DNA of 63,976 bases from Rhizobium sp. RU36D (GTDB taxonomy: Bacteria; Pseudomonadota; Alphaproteobacteria; Rhizobiales; Rhizobiaceae), in the NCBI RefSeq assembly GCF_900176345.1, contig NZ_FWXU01000032.1, positions 1 to 63,976 on the forward strand, read 5' to 3'. Made by a program: the position numbers and the translations under genes. Positions 25,268 to 33,731 of the stretch are shown here, piece after piece. The stretch's first letter is position 1. Each line of letters begins with the position of its first letter. The notes beneath the pieces are model-generated. The model ran no database searches and was not told the DNA's origin. It saw only the letters and a program-made list of their open reading frames with translations.

Positions 25268-25819
25268 TCAGTTGGTTGGCAGCGCCACCGGCGAATCGGC
25301 CTGATTGTGCAGATACAGGATGAGGCTGGCGCGCTCTTCATCCTTCTTGATGCCTGCAAAGCCCATGGCGGTGCCCGGGATATGCTTCTTCGGAGCAAGC
25401 AGGAATTCGTTCAGGTGATCGAAGGTCCAGTGCTCGGCACCACCCTTGGAGAATTCCTTCATAGCAGCCGAATAAGAGAAGCCCTCATGCGAGGCGATCG
25501 GACGATCGACAACACCCCAGAGGTTAGGGCCAACCTTGTTGGCGCCTCCCTTATCCACGGTATGACAGCTCGAACACTTCTTGAATGCAGCTTCGCCGGC
25601 AGCAGCGTCAGCGCTGGCCAGCAGCGTGGCGATCGGCACGGCAGCAGCGGCAGCAGCTTCGCCACCTTCGGCAGCGGCCGGTGCTTCGGCGACAATGGCG
25701 AAGCCTTCCTTTTCCGGGGTCTCAGCGTGGAAGATGCCTTCCGATGCAATCGACACCGACATGAGAACAAAAACGGTGCCGAGCAGTGCGCCGACGCCCA
25801 TGTTCACATATGAATTCAT
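25268..25819 (-). CDS. cycM: membrane-anchored cytochrome c
   Basis: A 183-residue class I cytochrome c with an N-terminal membrane anchor (about residues 8-25), an Ala/Glu-rich linker (35-70) and a periplasmic haem domain. The haem motif is CSSCH (Cys82, Cys85, His86), and the axial Met is Met152 in PGTAMGF. In rhizobia, CycM carries electrons from the bc1 complex to the terminal oxidase, and it lies next to kdsB and pheA, as here. The longer reading frame upstream of the ATG at 25819 is not homologous. Confidence 0.93.
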   Translation of the reverse strand: MNSYVNMGVGALLGTVFVLMSVSIASEGIFHAETPEKEGFAIVAEAPAAAEGGEAAAAAAVPIATLLASADAAAGEAAFKKCSSCHTVDKGGANKVGPNLWGVVDRPIASHEGFSYSAAMKEFSKGGAEHWTFDHLNEFLLAPKKHIPGTAMGFAGIKKDEERASLILYLHNQADSPVALPTN

Positions 25820-25971
25820 CTGAAACGCTCCCGTTGCAGCCGGCGGATCACGAACCGGACGATCTTGAAATCGGGCGGAACCTATGTCTTTTGCTTGACA
25901 GTTGCAACACTGTTGTGATCCCCCGACTGAGACTTTTTGACACTTTTCGCAGCCATTTAGAAGGGCGAGCC

Positions 25972-26727
25972 ATGAACCACACCGATTTGTCCAGGACGCT
26001 GGTCCTGATCCCGGCACGCATGGCTTCGGTGCGTCTTCCGGGCAAGCCGCTGGCCGATATTTGCGGGCTGCCGATGATCGTCCAGGTAGCAAAACGGGCG
26101 CAGGAAGCCAATGTCGGACGGGTCGTCGTGGCCGTGGATGACCAGAGGGTCTTTGACGCGGTGCAGTCAGCGGGCTTCGAGGTGGTGATGACGCGCAGCG
26201 ACCATCAGTCGGGTTCCGACCGCATCCACGAAGCCATGCTGCTGATCGATCCCGACGCCAAGGCGGAGATCATCATCAATGTGCAGGGCGACCTGCCGAC
26301 GATCGAGCCGGAGGTGATCCATGCGGCGCTGCGCGCGCTCGAGGATCCCAGGACCGACATCGCCACTCTGACGGTGGAGATCGAGAGCGAGGAAGACAAG
26401 GTCAATCCGAGCATCGTCAAGGTCATCGGCTCGCCGGTCAGCGAAACCCGACTGCACGCCTTATATTTCACGCGCGTCACGGCACCGTATGGGCCGGGGC
26501 CGCTCTACCACCATATCGGCCTCTACGCCTACCGGCGCGCGGCACTCGACCGGTTCGTCACCCTCAAGCCCTCAGTGCTGGAAAAGCGCGAATCGCTTGA
26601 GCAGTTGCGCGCGCTTGAGGCGGGCATGCGGATCGATGTGGAGATCGTAAAGACCGTGCCGCTCGGTGTCGATACCCCCGCAGACCTGGAAAAGGCGCGG
26701 GCCATTCTCTCTGCCAGACAAGGATAA
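25972..26727 (+). CDS. kdsB: CMP-KDO synthetase (3-deoxy-manno-octulosonate cytidylyltransferase)
   Basis: A 251-residue cytoplasmic enzyme that activates KDO with CTP for lipopolysaccharide inner-core synthesis. The N-terminal nucleotide-binding sequence LIPARMASVRLPGKPL and the QGDLP motif identify the family. The ATG at 25972 follows AAGGGCGAG. It is divergent from cycM and followed four bases after its stop by the pheA start, so the two enzymes share a transcript. Confidence 0.95.
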   Translation: MNHTDLSRTLVLIPARMASVRLPGKPLADICGLPMIVQVAKRAQEANVGRVVVAVDDQRVFDAVQSAGFEVVMTRSDHQSGSDRIHEAMLLIDPDAKAEIIINVQGDLPTIEPEVIHAALRALEDPRTDIATLTVEIESEEDKVNPSIVKVIGSPVSETRLHALYFTRVTAPYGPGPLYHHIGLYAYRRAALDRFVTLKPSVLEKRESLEQLRALEAGMRIDVEIVKTVPLGVDTPADLEKARAILSARQG

Positions 26728-26731
26728 GACC

Positions 26732-27583
26732 GTGGCTCCCACCAACAAGATCTCGTTCCAAGGCGATTTCGGCGCCAATTCCGACATGGCCTGCCGGGAC
26801 ATGTTCCCCTCCATGGAGCCACTGCCCTGCCCCACATTCGAGGATGCCTTCGTCGCGCTGGAAAACGGCGATGCCGACCTCGCGATGATCCCGATCGAAA
26901 ACACGCTCGCCGGCCGCGTGGCGGATATCCATTATCTGCTGCCGCTGTCGCGACTGCATATCGTCGGCGAGTATTTCATGCCGATCCGGTTCCAGTTGAT
27001 GGCGCTGCCGGGCGTGAAGCTCGATGAAATCCGGACCGTGCACAGCCATATTCATGCGCTCGGCCAATGCCGCAAGATCATCCGCAGCCATGGCTGGAAG
27101 GCCGTGGTTGCCGGCGATACGGCTGGTGCTGCCAAGCAGGTGGCGGAAGCCAAGGATCGTTCCATGGCGGCCCTTGCGCCGCGCCTGGCCGCCTCGCTCT
27201 ACGGTCTCGACATCATTGCCGAGAATGTGGAAGACTCGGAAAATAACGTCACCCGCTTCGTCGTGCTCTCCCGTGACCAGGCGGAACCAAAACGCAAGAG
27301 CGACGATGAGGCCTTCATCACCACCTTCGTCTTCAATGTTCGCAACCTGCCGGCAGCGCTTTACAAGGCCATGGGCGGCTTTGCCACCAATGGCGTCAAC
27401 ATGACCAAGCTGGAGAGCTATCAGATCGGTGGCAAGTTCATCGCCACCCAGTTCTATGCGGATATTGAAGGCCATCCGGACGACGCGCCGGTGAAGCGCG
27501 CCCTGGAAGAACTGCGCTTCTTCTCGGAGAAGGTCCGCATCCTCGGCGTCTATAAGGCCCACGCCATGCGCGGCAAGTTCTGA
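26732..27583 (+). CDS. pheA: prephenate dehydratase
   Basis: A 283-residue monofunctional prephenate dehydratase for phenylalanine synthesis. The PDT domain covers about residues 7-180 with the catalytic TRF motif (NNVTRFVVL). A C-terminal ACT domain covers about 195-275. In that ACT domain, the Phe-binding motifs differ from the classical GAL and ESRP: the second reads LESYQIGG. Feedback sensitivity may therefore differ. The start is GTG at 26732, preceded by AAGGA and four bases after kdsB. Earlier in-frame starts lie inside kdsB. Confidence 0.93.
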   Translation: MAPTNKISFQGDFGANSDMACRDMFPSMEPLPCPTFEDAFVALENGDADLAMIPIENTLAGRVADIHYLLPLSRLHIVGEYFMPIRFQLMALPGVKLDEIRTVHSHIHALGQCRKIIRSHGWKAVVAGDTAGAAKQVAEAKDRSMAALAPRLAASLYGLDIIAENVEDSENNVTRFVVLSRDQAEPKRKSDDEAFITTFVFNVRNLPAALYKAMGGFATNGVNMTKLESYQIGGKFIATQFYADIEGHPDDAPVKRALEELRFFSEKVRILGVYKAHAMRGKF

Positions 27584-27598
27584 CGGCGCTTGACGCCT

Positions 27599-28558
27599 TC
27601 AATCAACCCAGTCGAGCCAATCCCTGAGCAGGCGATAGGCGATCGCGCCCTTCAGCGGTGCGGTCGTTCCGTCGGTGGATCGGTTTTCCGCCATGGCCTC
27701 AGCCTGCTCGCGGGTGAACCAGCGGCAGTCGGCAAGTTCTGATTCGTCCCGCGCGATGTCGAGCGTTACAGCTTCGGCAAAACAGCCGATCATCAGGGAA
27801 TGCGGCATGGGCCAGGGCTGGGACGCGTGATAGCGTACCCGCCCGATCTGGATACCGGACTCCTCCAGCGTTTCACGCCGGACGGCGTCCTCGATCGTCT
27901 CTCCGGGTTCCACGAAGCCTGCGAGGCAGGAATACATGCCCTCCGGGAAACGATGGCTTCGGCCCATCAGTACACGGTCATTTGCTTCGTCGACCGCCAG
28001 CATGATGACGACAGGGTCCGTGCGCGGAAAAAGCTGGTTGTCGCAGCTGGGGCAGACGCGTTTGTAGCCGCCGATCCGGCTTTCGGTCGCAGAGCCGCAG
28101 CGGCCGCAGAATTTGTGGGTGCTGTTCCAGTGCAGCAGGCTGACCGCCTGGGCCACCTCGCCTAGGAGTTCTTCCCCCAGAAGCTCCTCGCGATAGAGGG
28201 TGCGGGCATCCTCCGCCTTGAAATGGCTGGCCAGTTCTTCGAGCGCGCAGGTGACGGGAACCGCAATGCGCGGCTCGCCGCTTGGCTGGTGGCCGAGCAG
28301 CACGGCATTCTCGAGATCGGGCTTCAACTCAGGCAGTTCATAGGGCGCAAACAGCGGATCGAGCACCTGGCTGTCATGCTTCAGGATCAACTTGTTGCCG
28401 GCGAAGGCCAGGATATGAGCGCCCTCGACCGCAAAAGCGGTTTCCAGGCAATCTTCTGCGCGGCCCTCGGCCAGTCGCGAAAGTCCGTTCCTGGCGAAGG
28501 CTGAGAGGGTGCTGGGTTCTGGATGGGGAACGCGGCTGTCGAAAAGAGATTTCGTCAT
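27599..28558 (-). CDS. nudC: NADH pyrophosphatase / NAD-cap decapping hydrolase
   Basis: A 319-residue Nudix protein with the NudC layout: an N-terminal domain, a zinc ribbon (CGRC...CPSC at about 150-172), and a catalytic Nudix box GFVEPGETIEDAVRRETLEE with the full REUXEE core. The SQPWPMPHSLM motif behind it marks NADH-specific members. Known activity is hydrolysis of NAD(H) and removal of NAD caps from RNA. The start overlaps the HIT gene stop by four bases. Confidence 0.94.
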   Translation of the reverse strand: MTKSLFDSRVPHPEPSTLSAFARNGLSRLAEGRAEDCLETAFAVEGAHILAFAGNKLILKHDSQVLDPLFAPYELPELKPDLENAVLLGHQPSGEPRIAVPVTCALEELASHFKAEDARTLYREELLGEELLGEVAQAVSLLHWNSTHKFCGRCGSATESRIGGYKRVCPSCDNQLFPRTDPVVIMLAVDEANDRVLMGRSHRFPEGMYSCLAGFVEPGETIEDAVRRETLEESGIQIGRVRYHASQPWPMPHSLMIGCFAEAVTLDIARDESELADCRWFTREQAEAMAENRSTDGTTAPLKGAIAYRLLRDWLDWVD

Positions 28559-28965
28559 GTGTTGAGTGCTTCGAGAAAGGATGTCGTGAATTCGCGCTGG
28601 CGATCGTCTTCATAGGCGACCGACTGGCCAAAACCCCATATCGGTCCAGGCCAGTTGGCATCGGCCTCGAACCGGGCGACGACATGAACATGGACCTGAC
28701 GCACAATATTTCCAATAGCGGCGATATTGATCTTGTCGGCGCCCGTTGCCTTTTTCAGGGCGCTGGCAACCAGTGTCTGCTCGAAGGTCAGCATGGCCTG
28801 ATCGAGCGGTGTCATTTCGAAAAGTTCCGTCAATCCGGGACGTTGCGGCACCAGGATCAGCCAGGGCCAGCGGCTGTCGCGTGACAATCGGAGATCACAG
28901 AGCCCGAGTTTCGTCAGCGAAACACTGTCGCGAGCGAGCCGCTCGTCCAGTTCGAATTCAGCCAC
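28555..28965 (-). CDS. HIT-family nucleotide-binding protein
   Basis: A 136-residue histidine-triad protein with the active-site motif QVHVHVVAR (H-phi-H-phi form) near residues 89-97. HIT proteins hydrolyse or transfer nucleotides, for example AMP-lysine or dinucleoside polyphosphates. In this short HIT_like subgroup the third His position is not clearly conserved. Coupled by a four-base ATGA overlap to nudC; a shared role in nucleotide clean-up is plausible but inferred. Confidence 0.88.
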   Translation of the reverse strand: MAEFELDERLARDSVSLTKLGLCDLRLSRDSRWPWLILVPQRPGLTELFEMTPLDQAMLTFEQTLVASALKKATGADKINIAAIGNIVRQVHVHVVARFEADANWPGPIWGFGQSVAYEDDRQREFTTSFLEALNT

Positions 28966-29038
28966 CGGCGTCCTCCCGTCCTTTTGAGCTCATGGCCCTG
29001 TCGTTTTTCCGGTCATAACAGTTTTTTGGAAGCGTCGC

Positions 29039-29067
29039 TTGCAATTGTGTGCGCAATTGACGATATG
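29039..29067 (+). promoter_or_regulatory. promoter of the SRP RNA gene
   Basis: TTGCAA (29039-29044), a 17-base spacer, and GATATG (29062-29067) form a sigma-70-like promoter. The expected start is six to seven bases downstream, at the predicted 5' end of the SRP RNA. Confidence 0.6.
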
Positions 29068-29072
29068 TGGCG

Positions 29073-29172
29073 TCGGGAGGTTGGTGGTGGACGAGCCACT
29101 CGCCAACCGGGTCAGGTCCGGAAGGAAGCAGCCCCAACGAGCACGGCACGGGTCATCGTGCCAGCCTCCCAC
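29073..29172 (+). ncRNA. ffs: signal recognition particle RNA, small bacterial type (4.5S)
   Basis: The universally conserved apical loop GTCAGGTCCGGAAGGAAGCA is at 29111-29130. The ends pair: GGGAGG (29075-29080) with CCTCCC (29164-29169), giving the usual single long hairpin of about 100 bases. The RNA binds Ffh for cotranslational targeting to the membrane. It ends about 77 bases before dnaX, a common neighbour in rhizobia. Exact ends are estimated from the pairing. Confidence 0.92.
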
Positions 29173-29248
29173 CTTCATTCCTTCGGCTTCCGCCTGGCGG
29201 GGCCATGCAATGCCCGTCCTGCGGGCCGAACCAGACGCTGGCAGGGGC

Positions 29249-31141
29249 ATGAGCGAATCCGAGCCGACAGCACCGACCATAGCCAATGCCGGAAACGGCT
29301 ACCGGGTGCTGGCCCGCAAATACCGTCCCAAGGATTTTTCGGACCTCATGGTCGGCCAGGAGCCGATGGTCCGCACGCTCACCAATGCCTTCGAGACCGG
29401 CCGCATCGCCCAGGCCTATATGCTGACCGGCGTTCGCGGAGTGGGAAAGACGACCACCGCGCGCATTCTCGCCCGCGCGCTAAACTACAAGACGGATGAA
29501 ATCGACCGCCCGACCATCGACCTGAAGATCCCCGGCATTCATTGCCAGGCGATCATGGAAGGCCGGCATGTCGATGTGATCGAGATGGACGCCGCCTCCC
29601 ATACGGGGATCGATGATATCAGAGAGATCATCGAGCAGGTGCGCTACCGCCCGGTTTCTGCCCGCTACAAGGTCTATATCATCGACGAAGTGCACATGCT
29701 CTCGACGCAGGCTTTCAACGGCCTACTGAAGACGCTCGAAGAGCCGCCGGAGCACGTCAAGTTCATCTTCGCCACCACGGAAATCCGCAAGGTCCCGATC
29801 ACGGTTCTCTCGCGCTGCCAGCGATTCGATCTGCGCCGCATCAGCGCTGCCGATCTGGTCGGCCTGTTTTCGACCATCGCCGCCAAGGAAGGCATTACGG
29901 CCGAGGACGAGGCGCTGTCGCTCATCGCACGTGCGGCCGAAGGCTCGGCCCGTGACGGGTTGTCGTTGCTGGACCAGGCCATCGCCCATGGTGCCGGCGT
30001 GGTGCGCAGCGAAGCTGTCCGCGCCATGCTCGGGCTTGCCGACCGCGCCCGCATCGTCGACCTGTTCGACCATATCATCGGCGGTGATGTGTCGGCGGCA
30101 CTCAGCGAGTTCAACAGCCAGTATGAGGCAGGCGCCAACCCGACTGTCGTGCTGACCGACCTCGCCGACTTCACCCATCTGGTGACGCGCCTCAAATATA
30201 TTCCGACAGCAGTGGAAGACCCCTCGCTGACGGAAGCCGAACGGGTTCGCGGCGCGGAATTCGCCAATGCCGTCGCCGTCTCGACGCTGTCGCGCATCTG
30301 GCAGATGCTGCTCAAGGGCATTACGGAAGCGGAAACGGCGGCCCGTCCGGCGGGTGCGGCCGAGATGGTGTTGATCCGGCTTACCCATGCGGCAAGCCTT
30401 CCCTCCCCCGAGGATGCCGCGCGACGGCTCCTGGAAATGTCGAGCGAGGAACGCGCCGGCGGACCTGTTGGCGGCGGGCGCGGCAGCGCTTCGTCAGCGC
30501 CCCAGGCCTCTGCTGCCTCCCAACTTGCGGCGGCGCCCGTTCGTGAGACCATCGCACGCGCGCAGCCCGCGGCCCAGCCGACAGCCCGCCTGCAGGTGGT
30601 TCCCGACAGCCGCCCGGCTGCAGCGCCGGAGCCGATGGCTTTGGGCCGGACGGAAAGTGAGCCACAGGACAAGCCGGTGCCAAGCGTGCCGGTTCGCTCC
30701 CTGGATGACATTTCCGATCTCTGCTCGAAAAACCGCGATCCCAAGCTCAAGGCCCTGCTGCGGACCTATGTTCGGCTTGTCAAGCTCGAGCCCGGCAGGC
30801 TTGAAATCAACCTGCCGGCGGAAGCGCCCAAGACATTGGCCGGCGATCTTCAGCGCCGGCTGGAGGAATGGAGCAGTATCCGCTGGATGGTGATCGTGAG
30901 CCGCGAGGCCGGACAGCCGACGCTTGCCGAAGCGGAAAGCTCGACCCGCGAGGCGCGGCTCACCGATGCCCGGTCGGATCCTGATGTCGCCGCCATTCTC
31001 AGCCGTTTTCCAGGCGCCAAGGTGATCGACGTGCGGGTGCGCGAAGGCGAGGGTGACAGCGTCGAGGAAGAGCTGCATCGCCCCGCGACGGCCGAATCCG
31101 CCGAGGGCGATATCCTGCCCGGCGATGACATCGACGACTGA
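29249..31141 (+). CDS. dnaX: DNA polymerase III subunits gamma and tau
   Basis: A 630-residue clamp-loader ATPase. Walker A is GVRGVGKTTT at about 61-70; the DEVHML Walker B and a sensor 1 region follow. A Pro/Ala-rich linker at about 400-480 leads to the C-terminal tau region that contacts the polymerase core. The zinc module after Walker A is degenerate: only one Cys (Cys99) remains where E. coli has four. The ATG at 29249 follows AGGGGC. No obvious slippery A-run for a programmed gamma frameshift was seen. Confidence 0.95.
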   Translation: MSESEPTAPTIANAGNGYRVLARKYRPKDFSDLMVGQEPMVRTLTNAFETGRIAQAYMLTGVRGVGKTTTARILARALNYKTDEIDRPTIDLKIPGIHCQAIMEGRHVDVIEMDAASHTGIDDIREIIEQVRYRPVSARYKVYIIDEVHMLSTQAFNGLLKTLEEPPEHVKFIFATTEIRKVPITVLSRCQRFDLRRISAADLVGLFSTIAAKEGITAEDEALSLIARAAEGSARDGLSLLDQAIAHGAGVVRSEAVRAMLGLADRARIVDLFDHIIGGDVSAALSEFNSQYEAGANPTVVLTDLADFTHLVTRLKYIPTAVEDPSLTEAERVRGAEFANAVAVSTLSRIWQMLLKGITEAETAARPAGAAEMVLIRLTHAASLPSPEDAARRLLEMSSEERAGGPVGGGRGSASSAPQASAASQLAAAPVRETIARAQPAAQPTARLQVVPDSRPAAAPEPMALGRTESEPQDKPVPSVPVRSLDDISDLCSKNRDPKLKALLRTYVRLVKLEPGRLEINLPAEAPKTLAGDLQRRLEEWSSIRWMVIVSREAGQPTLAEAESSTREARLTDARSDPDVAAILSRFPGAKVIDVRVREGEGDSVEEELHRPATAESAEGDILPGDDIDD

Positions 31142-31182
31142 GACCCTATATCAAAGACCAATCACATCCAGGAGAACACGAG

Positions 31183-31506
31183 ATGCGCGACATCATGGGC
31201 ATGATGGGCAAGGTCAAGGAAATGCAGGCCAAGATGGAGAAGATGCAGGCGGAAATCGCCGCTCTCGAAGTCGAGGGCCGTTCCGGCGGCGGGCTGGTCA
31301 TTGTCAGGATGACCGGCAAGGGCGATTTGAAGGGCCTCAAGATCGACCCCTCGCTGTTCAAGGAAGACGAGGTCGAAATCCTCGAAGACCTGATCGTTGC
31401 CGCCCACAAGGACGCCAAGGACAAGGCGGAAGCCGTGATGGCCGAGAAGACCAAGGAAATGACCGCCGGCCTGCCGATCCCGCCCGGCATGAAGCTACCG
31501 TTCTGA
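31183..31506 (+). CDS. YbaB/EbfC nucleoid-associated protein
   Basis: A 107-residue DNA-binding dimer of the YbaB/EbfC family, with a long helix (GKVKEMQAKMEKMQAEI) leading into the conserved GGGLVIVRMTGKG beta region. AGGAG sits seven bases before the ATG. It lies 41 bases after dnaX, the usual dnaX-ybaB pairing. In most bacteria recR comes next, but here recR is 2.2 kb away. Its TGA directly abuts the stop of the convergent hydrolase gene (TGATCA). Confidence 0.94.
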   Translation: MRDIMGMMGKVKEMQAKMEKMQAEIAALEVEGRSGGGLVIVRMTGKGDLKGLKIDPSLFKEDEVEILEDLIVAAHKDAKDKAEAVMAEKTKEMTAGLPIPPGMKLPF

Positions 31507-32397
31507 TCAGGCATAGACCCGCTGCGGCCACGGATTGATGCCATCGCGAAGCCAAAGCAGCGTATCGAGCCAGAAGCCGGCGGCATGGCGGTCATGAAAC
31601 AGGCCGAAATGCCCGATTTGGCTCTGTCCGAAATCCGCGGGCTCCAGCATGACTTTGGTGTGCCTCGCCGAGCCGTAATAGCTCAGCGCCCGTGAAACAG
31701 CCTTCCGCGTCGCGAACGGATCATCCGTGAGGCTGACAGCGAGGATCGGTGCGGAAACGGCCTTGAAGCGCGTCACCAGATCGCGTTTGGCGGCAGCCCC
31801 GAGCCGGGCTTCGATGCGGGACCGGCGAAAGGCCCATTCATAGGCGACGCCCGCCGGCAGATCTTCCAGCCAGCCGAGGCGTTCTCCCGGAAAATAGCCC
31901 CGCAACAGCGCCAGGAGCGGCATCGCAAGATGCCATTTTAGCAGCATGGCGCATCGGTGATCCGCCGCGTAGTCGCGCCAATAGGCATATTGTGCGCCAA
32001 CCGTCAGCATGCGCTTGATACTGCCGGCGGTCCGGGCATAGCCGGGCAGAAACCCGCCGATGCTGTGGCCCACCATCAGCAGCGGTAGACCGCCTGCACG
32101 GGCGGCGGCAAAGCCGAGGGCGGCATCGATGTCTCGTTCTCCCCATTGGGTCCAGTCGTAGCGGCAGGTTTCCAGCTCTACCGGGCGGGAAAGGCCGATT
32201 CCGCGATAGTCGAAGGTCAGCACATGGAAACCATGGCTGCTCAGAAAGGCTGCGTAGCGGTGGTAATAGCGGGAACGCACGCCCGTCGCTGAGGTCACGA
32301 CGACTGCGCCATGGCACTGAGGGCTCCGGTTCGGCCACCAATGACCGCCCAGTTCCACGCCATCGGCGCAGACGATGTCGATTCGCTCCTCTGTCAT
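31507..32397 (-). CDS. alpha/beta-fold hydrolase
   Basis: A 296-residue serine hydrolase-like protein. The nucleophile elbow is GHSIGGF near residue 110. An acid in SLTDDPFAT and a His in GHFGLFHD near the C-terminus complete a plausible triad. It resembles the COG4757 group of uncharacterised alpha/beta hydrolases. Divergent from a TetR gene with a shared palindromic operator, so it is probably repressed by that regulator. Natural substrate unknown. Confidence 0.85.
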   Translation of the reverse strand: MTEERIDIVCADGVELGGHWWPNRSPQCHGAVVVTSATGVRSRYYHRYAAFLSSHGFHVLTFDYRGIGLSRPVELETCRYDWTQWGERDIDAALGFAAARAGGLPLLMVGHSIGGFLPGYARTAGSIKRMLTVGAQYAYWRDYAADHRCAMLLKWHLAMPLLALLRGYFPGERLGWLEDLPAGVAYEWAFRRSRIEARLGAAAKRDLVTRFKAVSAPILAVSLTDDPFATRKAVSRALSYYGSARHTKVMLEPADFGQSQIGHFGLFHDRHAAGFWLDTLLWLRDGINPWPQRVYA

Positions 32398-32451
32398 GCC
32401 ACCTCTCCTCAGGTTACTGTCGGAGGAAGGGTGAGACATTGAAAGACTTGT

Positions 32452-32473
32452 GTATACTCACTGGTCAGTATAC
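32452..32473. promoter_or_regulatory. GTATACT-N8-AGTATAC palindrome, probable TetR operator
   Basis: A perfect 7+7 bp dyad (32452-32458 and 32467-32473) in the 85-base gap between the divergent hydrolase and tetR genes, ending nine bases before the tetR ATG. Binding there would block both promoters. Confidence 0.72.
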
Positions 32474-32482
32474 CTTGATTGA

Positions 32483-33109
32483 ATGAACGACATCCCTACC
32501 CGTGAGCGGATCGTGGTCGCTGCAAACCGGCTCTTCTATCGGGAGGGCATCCGGGCGGTCAGCGTCGATGCCGTCGCCGATGAGGCCGGTATCACCAAGA
32601 AATCCCTCTATTACCATTTCAAGAGCAAGGACGACCTGATCGCGGCCTATCTGTCCCATCGGGACCAACCCAATCTTGCGGCCTATCGCAAATGGTTTGC
32701 GCAGGCCGATGGCGACCTTGGCGACAGGATCTACGCGATCTTCGACCACCTCGCGAAGGCAGCGGCCCGGGCCGACTGGAAAGGCTGCGGTTTTCTGCGG
32801 ACATCGGCGGAGCTTGCCAACTTGCCGGGGCATCCCGCCTTACAGGTTGGCCGGGCGCACAAGAAGGCTTTCGAATCCTGGCTTGCCGACGTGATTGCAG
32901 CGGACGGCCTGGAACAGCCGGTGCTTCTCGCACGGCAGATCATGCTGTTGCTCGATGGCTGCTTTTCGGTCGCCATGCTGCATCGGGATGCAAGCTATAT
33001 GCAGTCCGCAGGTGCTGCGGCCAGGTCGCTGATTGCGCATGCATCGTCACGGGCCGGCGCTGACCTTCGCCGTGAAGTGCTCCCGGATCCTGCTGGCGAG
33101 CGGGACTGA
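32483..33109 (+). CDS. TetR/AcrR-family regulator
   Basis: A 208-residue TetR regulator with a helix-turn-helix at about residues 25-55 (VADEAGITKKSLYYHF) and a C-terminal ligand domain with two cysteines. The divergent alpha/beta hydrolase and the palindrome between them suggest that it represses the hydrolase. The 3' end overlaps the convergent MOSC gene by 63 bases, an unusually long tail-to-tail overlap. Confidence 0.87.
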   Translation: MNDIPTRERIVVAANRLFYREGIRAVSVDAVADEAGITKKSLYYHFKSKDDLIAAYLSHRDQPNLAAYRKWFAQADGDLGDRIYAIFDHLAKAAARADWKGCGFLRTSAELANLPGHPALQVGRAHKKAFESWLADVIAADGLEQPVLLARQIMLLLDGCFSVAMLHRDASYMQSAGAAARSLIAHASSRAGADLRREVLPDPAGERD

Positions 33110-33676
33110 CAGGTAGCGCTCAATCTCCTGCGCCTGCACCTTGCGGCCGTAAGACGCCAGCAGCTCGGGAATGGTCACGCGGTCGGCGCCATACTGTTCG
33201 AACCCGACGGCTTGGCCGGCTTCGAGAAAACCCGCTGACAGCACCCGACAATAGATGCCGGGACGCGCAGCCTGGGTATAGCGCTTCACGAATTTCGGGG
33301 CCTGCATGCGCGCCGCGAACGTGGCGCAGGGGCTGCGCGGCGCCGTCGCCTCGAGGATCACGTCGTCGATGACGAAGCGATCGCCCACTGCGACATCGCG
33401 ATTGTCTAGCCCTGATATCACGAGGTTTTCGCCGAAGGTGCCGGGTTCGACCTTATGCCCCAGTTCCTGCGACCACCAGTCCAGCGTTGCACCACCCTCG
33501 ATATAGACAGCTTGGTCAGGCCCGCCATGATGCTTGCGATTGCAGATGCGGTCGCCGACAAGGCCTTGCTGATCGACCTGGACTGGCCGCGACACCGGGA
33601 TCTTGAAGATGCCGGTTTTGTAGCTCTTGCCCGGAAGCGGCTCGGCCTGGCCCAGGCATATGGCGGCAATTTTCAT
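33047..33676 (-). CDS. MOSC-domain protein (YiiM-like)
   Basis: A 209-residue molybdenum-cofactor-sulfurase C-terminal (MOSC) domain protein of the stand-alone YiiM type. The HGGPDQAVYIEG and GTFGENLVI motifs and the candidate cofactor Cys in PRSPCATF are present, followed by the short three-alpha region at the C-terminus. YiiM relatives reduce N-hydroxylated compounds using molybdenum cofactor. It is the last member of the three-gene block between ybaB and recR. Confidence 0.87.
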   Translation of the reverse strand: MKIAAICLGQAEPLPGKSYKTGIFKIPVSRPVQVDQQGLVGDRICNRKHHGGPDQAVYIEGGATLDWWSQELGHKVEPGTFGENLVISGLDNRDVAVGDRFVIDDVILEATAPRSPCATFAARMQAPKFVKRYTQAARPGIYCRVLSAGFLEAGQAVGFEQYGADRVTIPELLASYGRKVQAQEIERYLSVPLASRIREHFTAKVSAGP

Positions 33677-33731
33677 GGATCTGACCTTTCCGGCGATTCC
33701 GTTCCCGGAAGATATGGGCTAAAAGCCGCCA

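Noticed and set aside
25895..25923. TTGACA-based promoter for kdsB
   Set aside because: TTGACA is perfect at 25895-25900, but no acceptable -10 hexamer follows at 16-18 bases.
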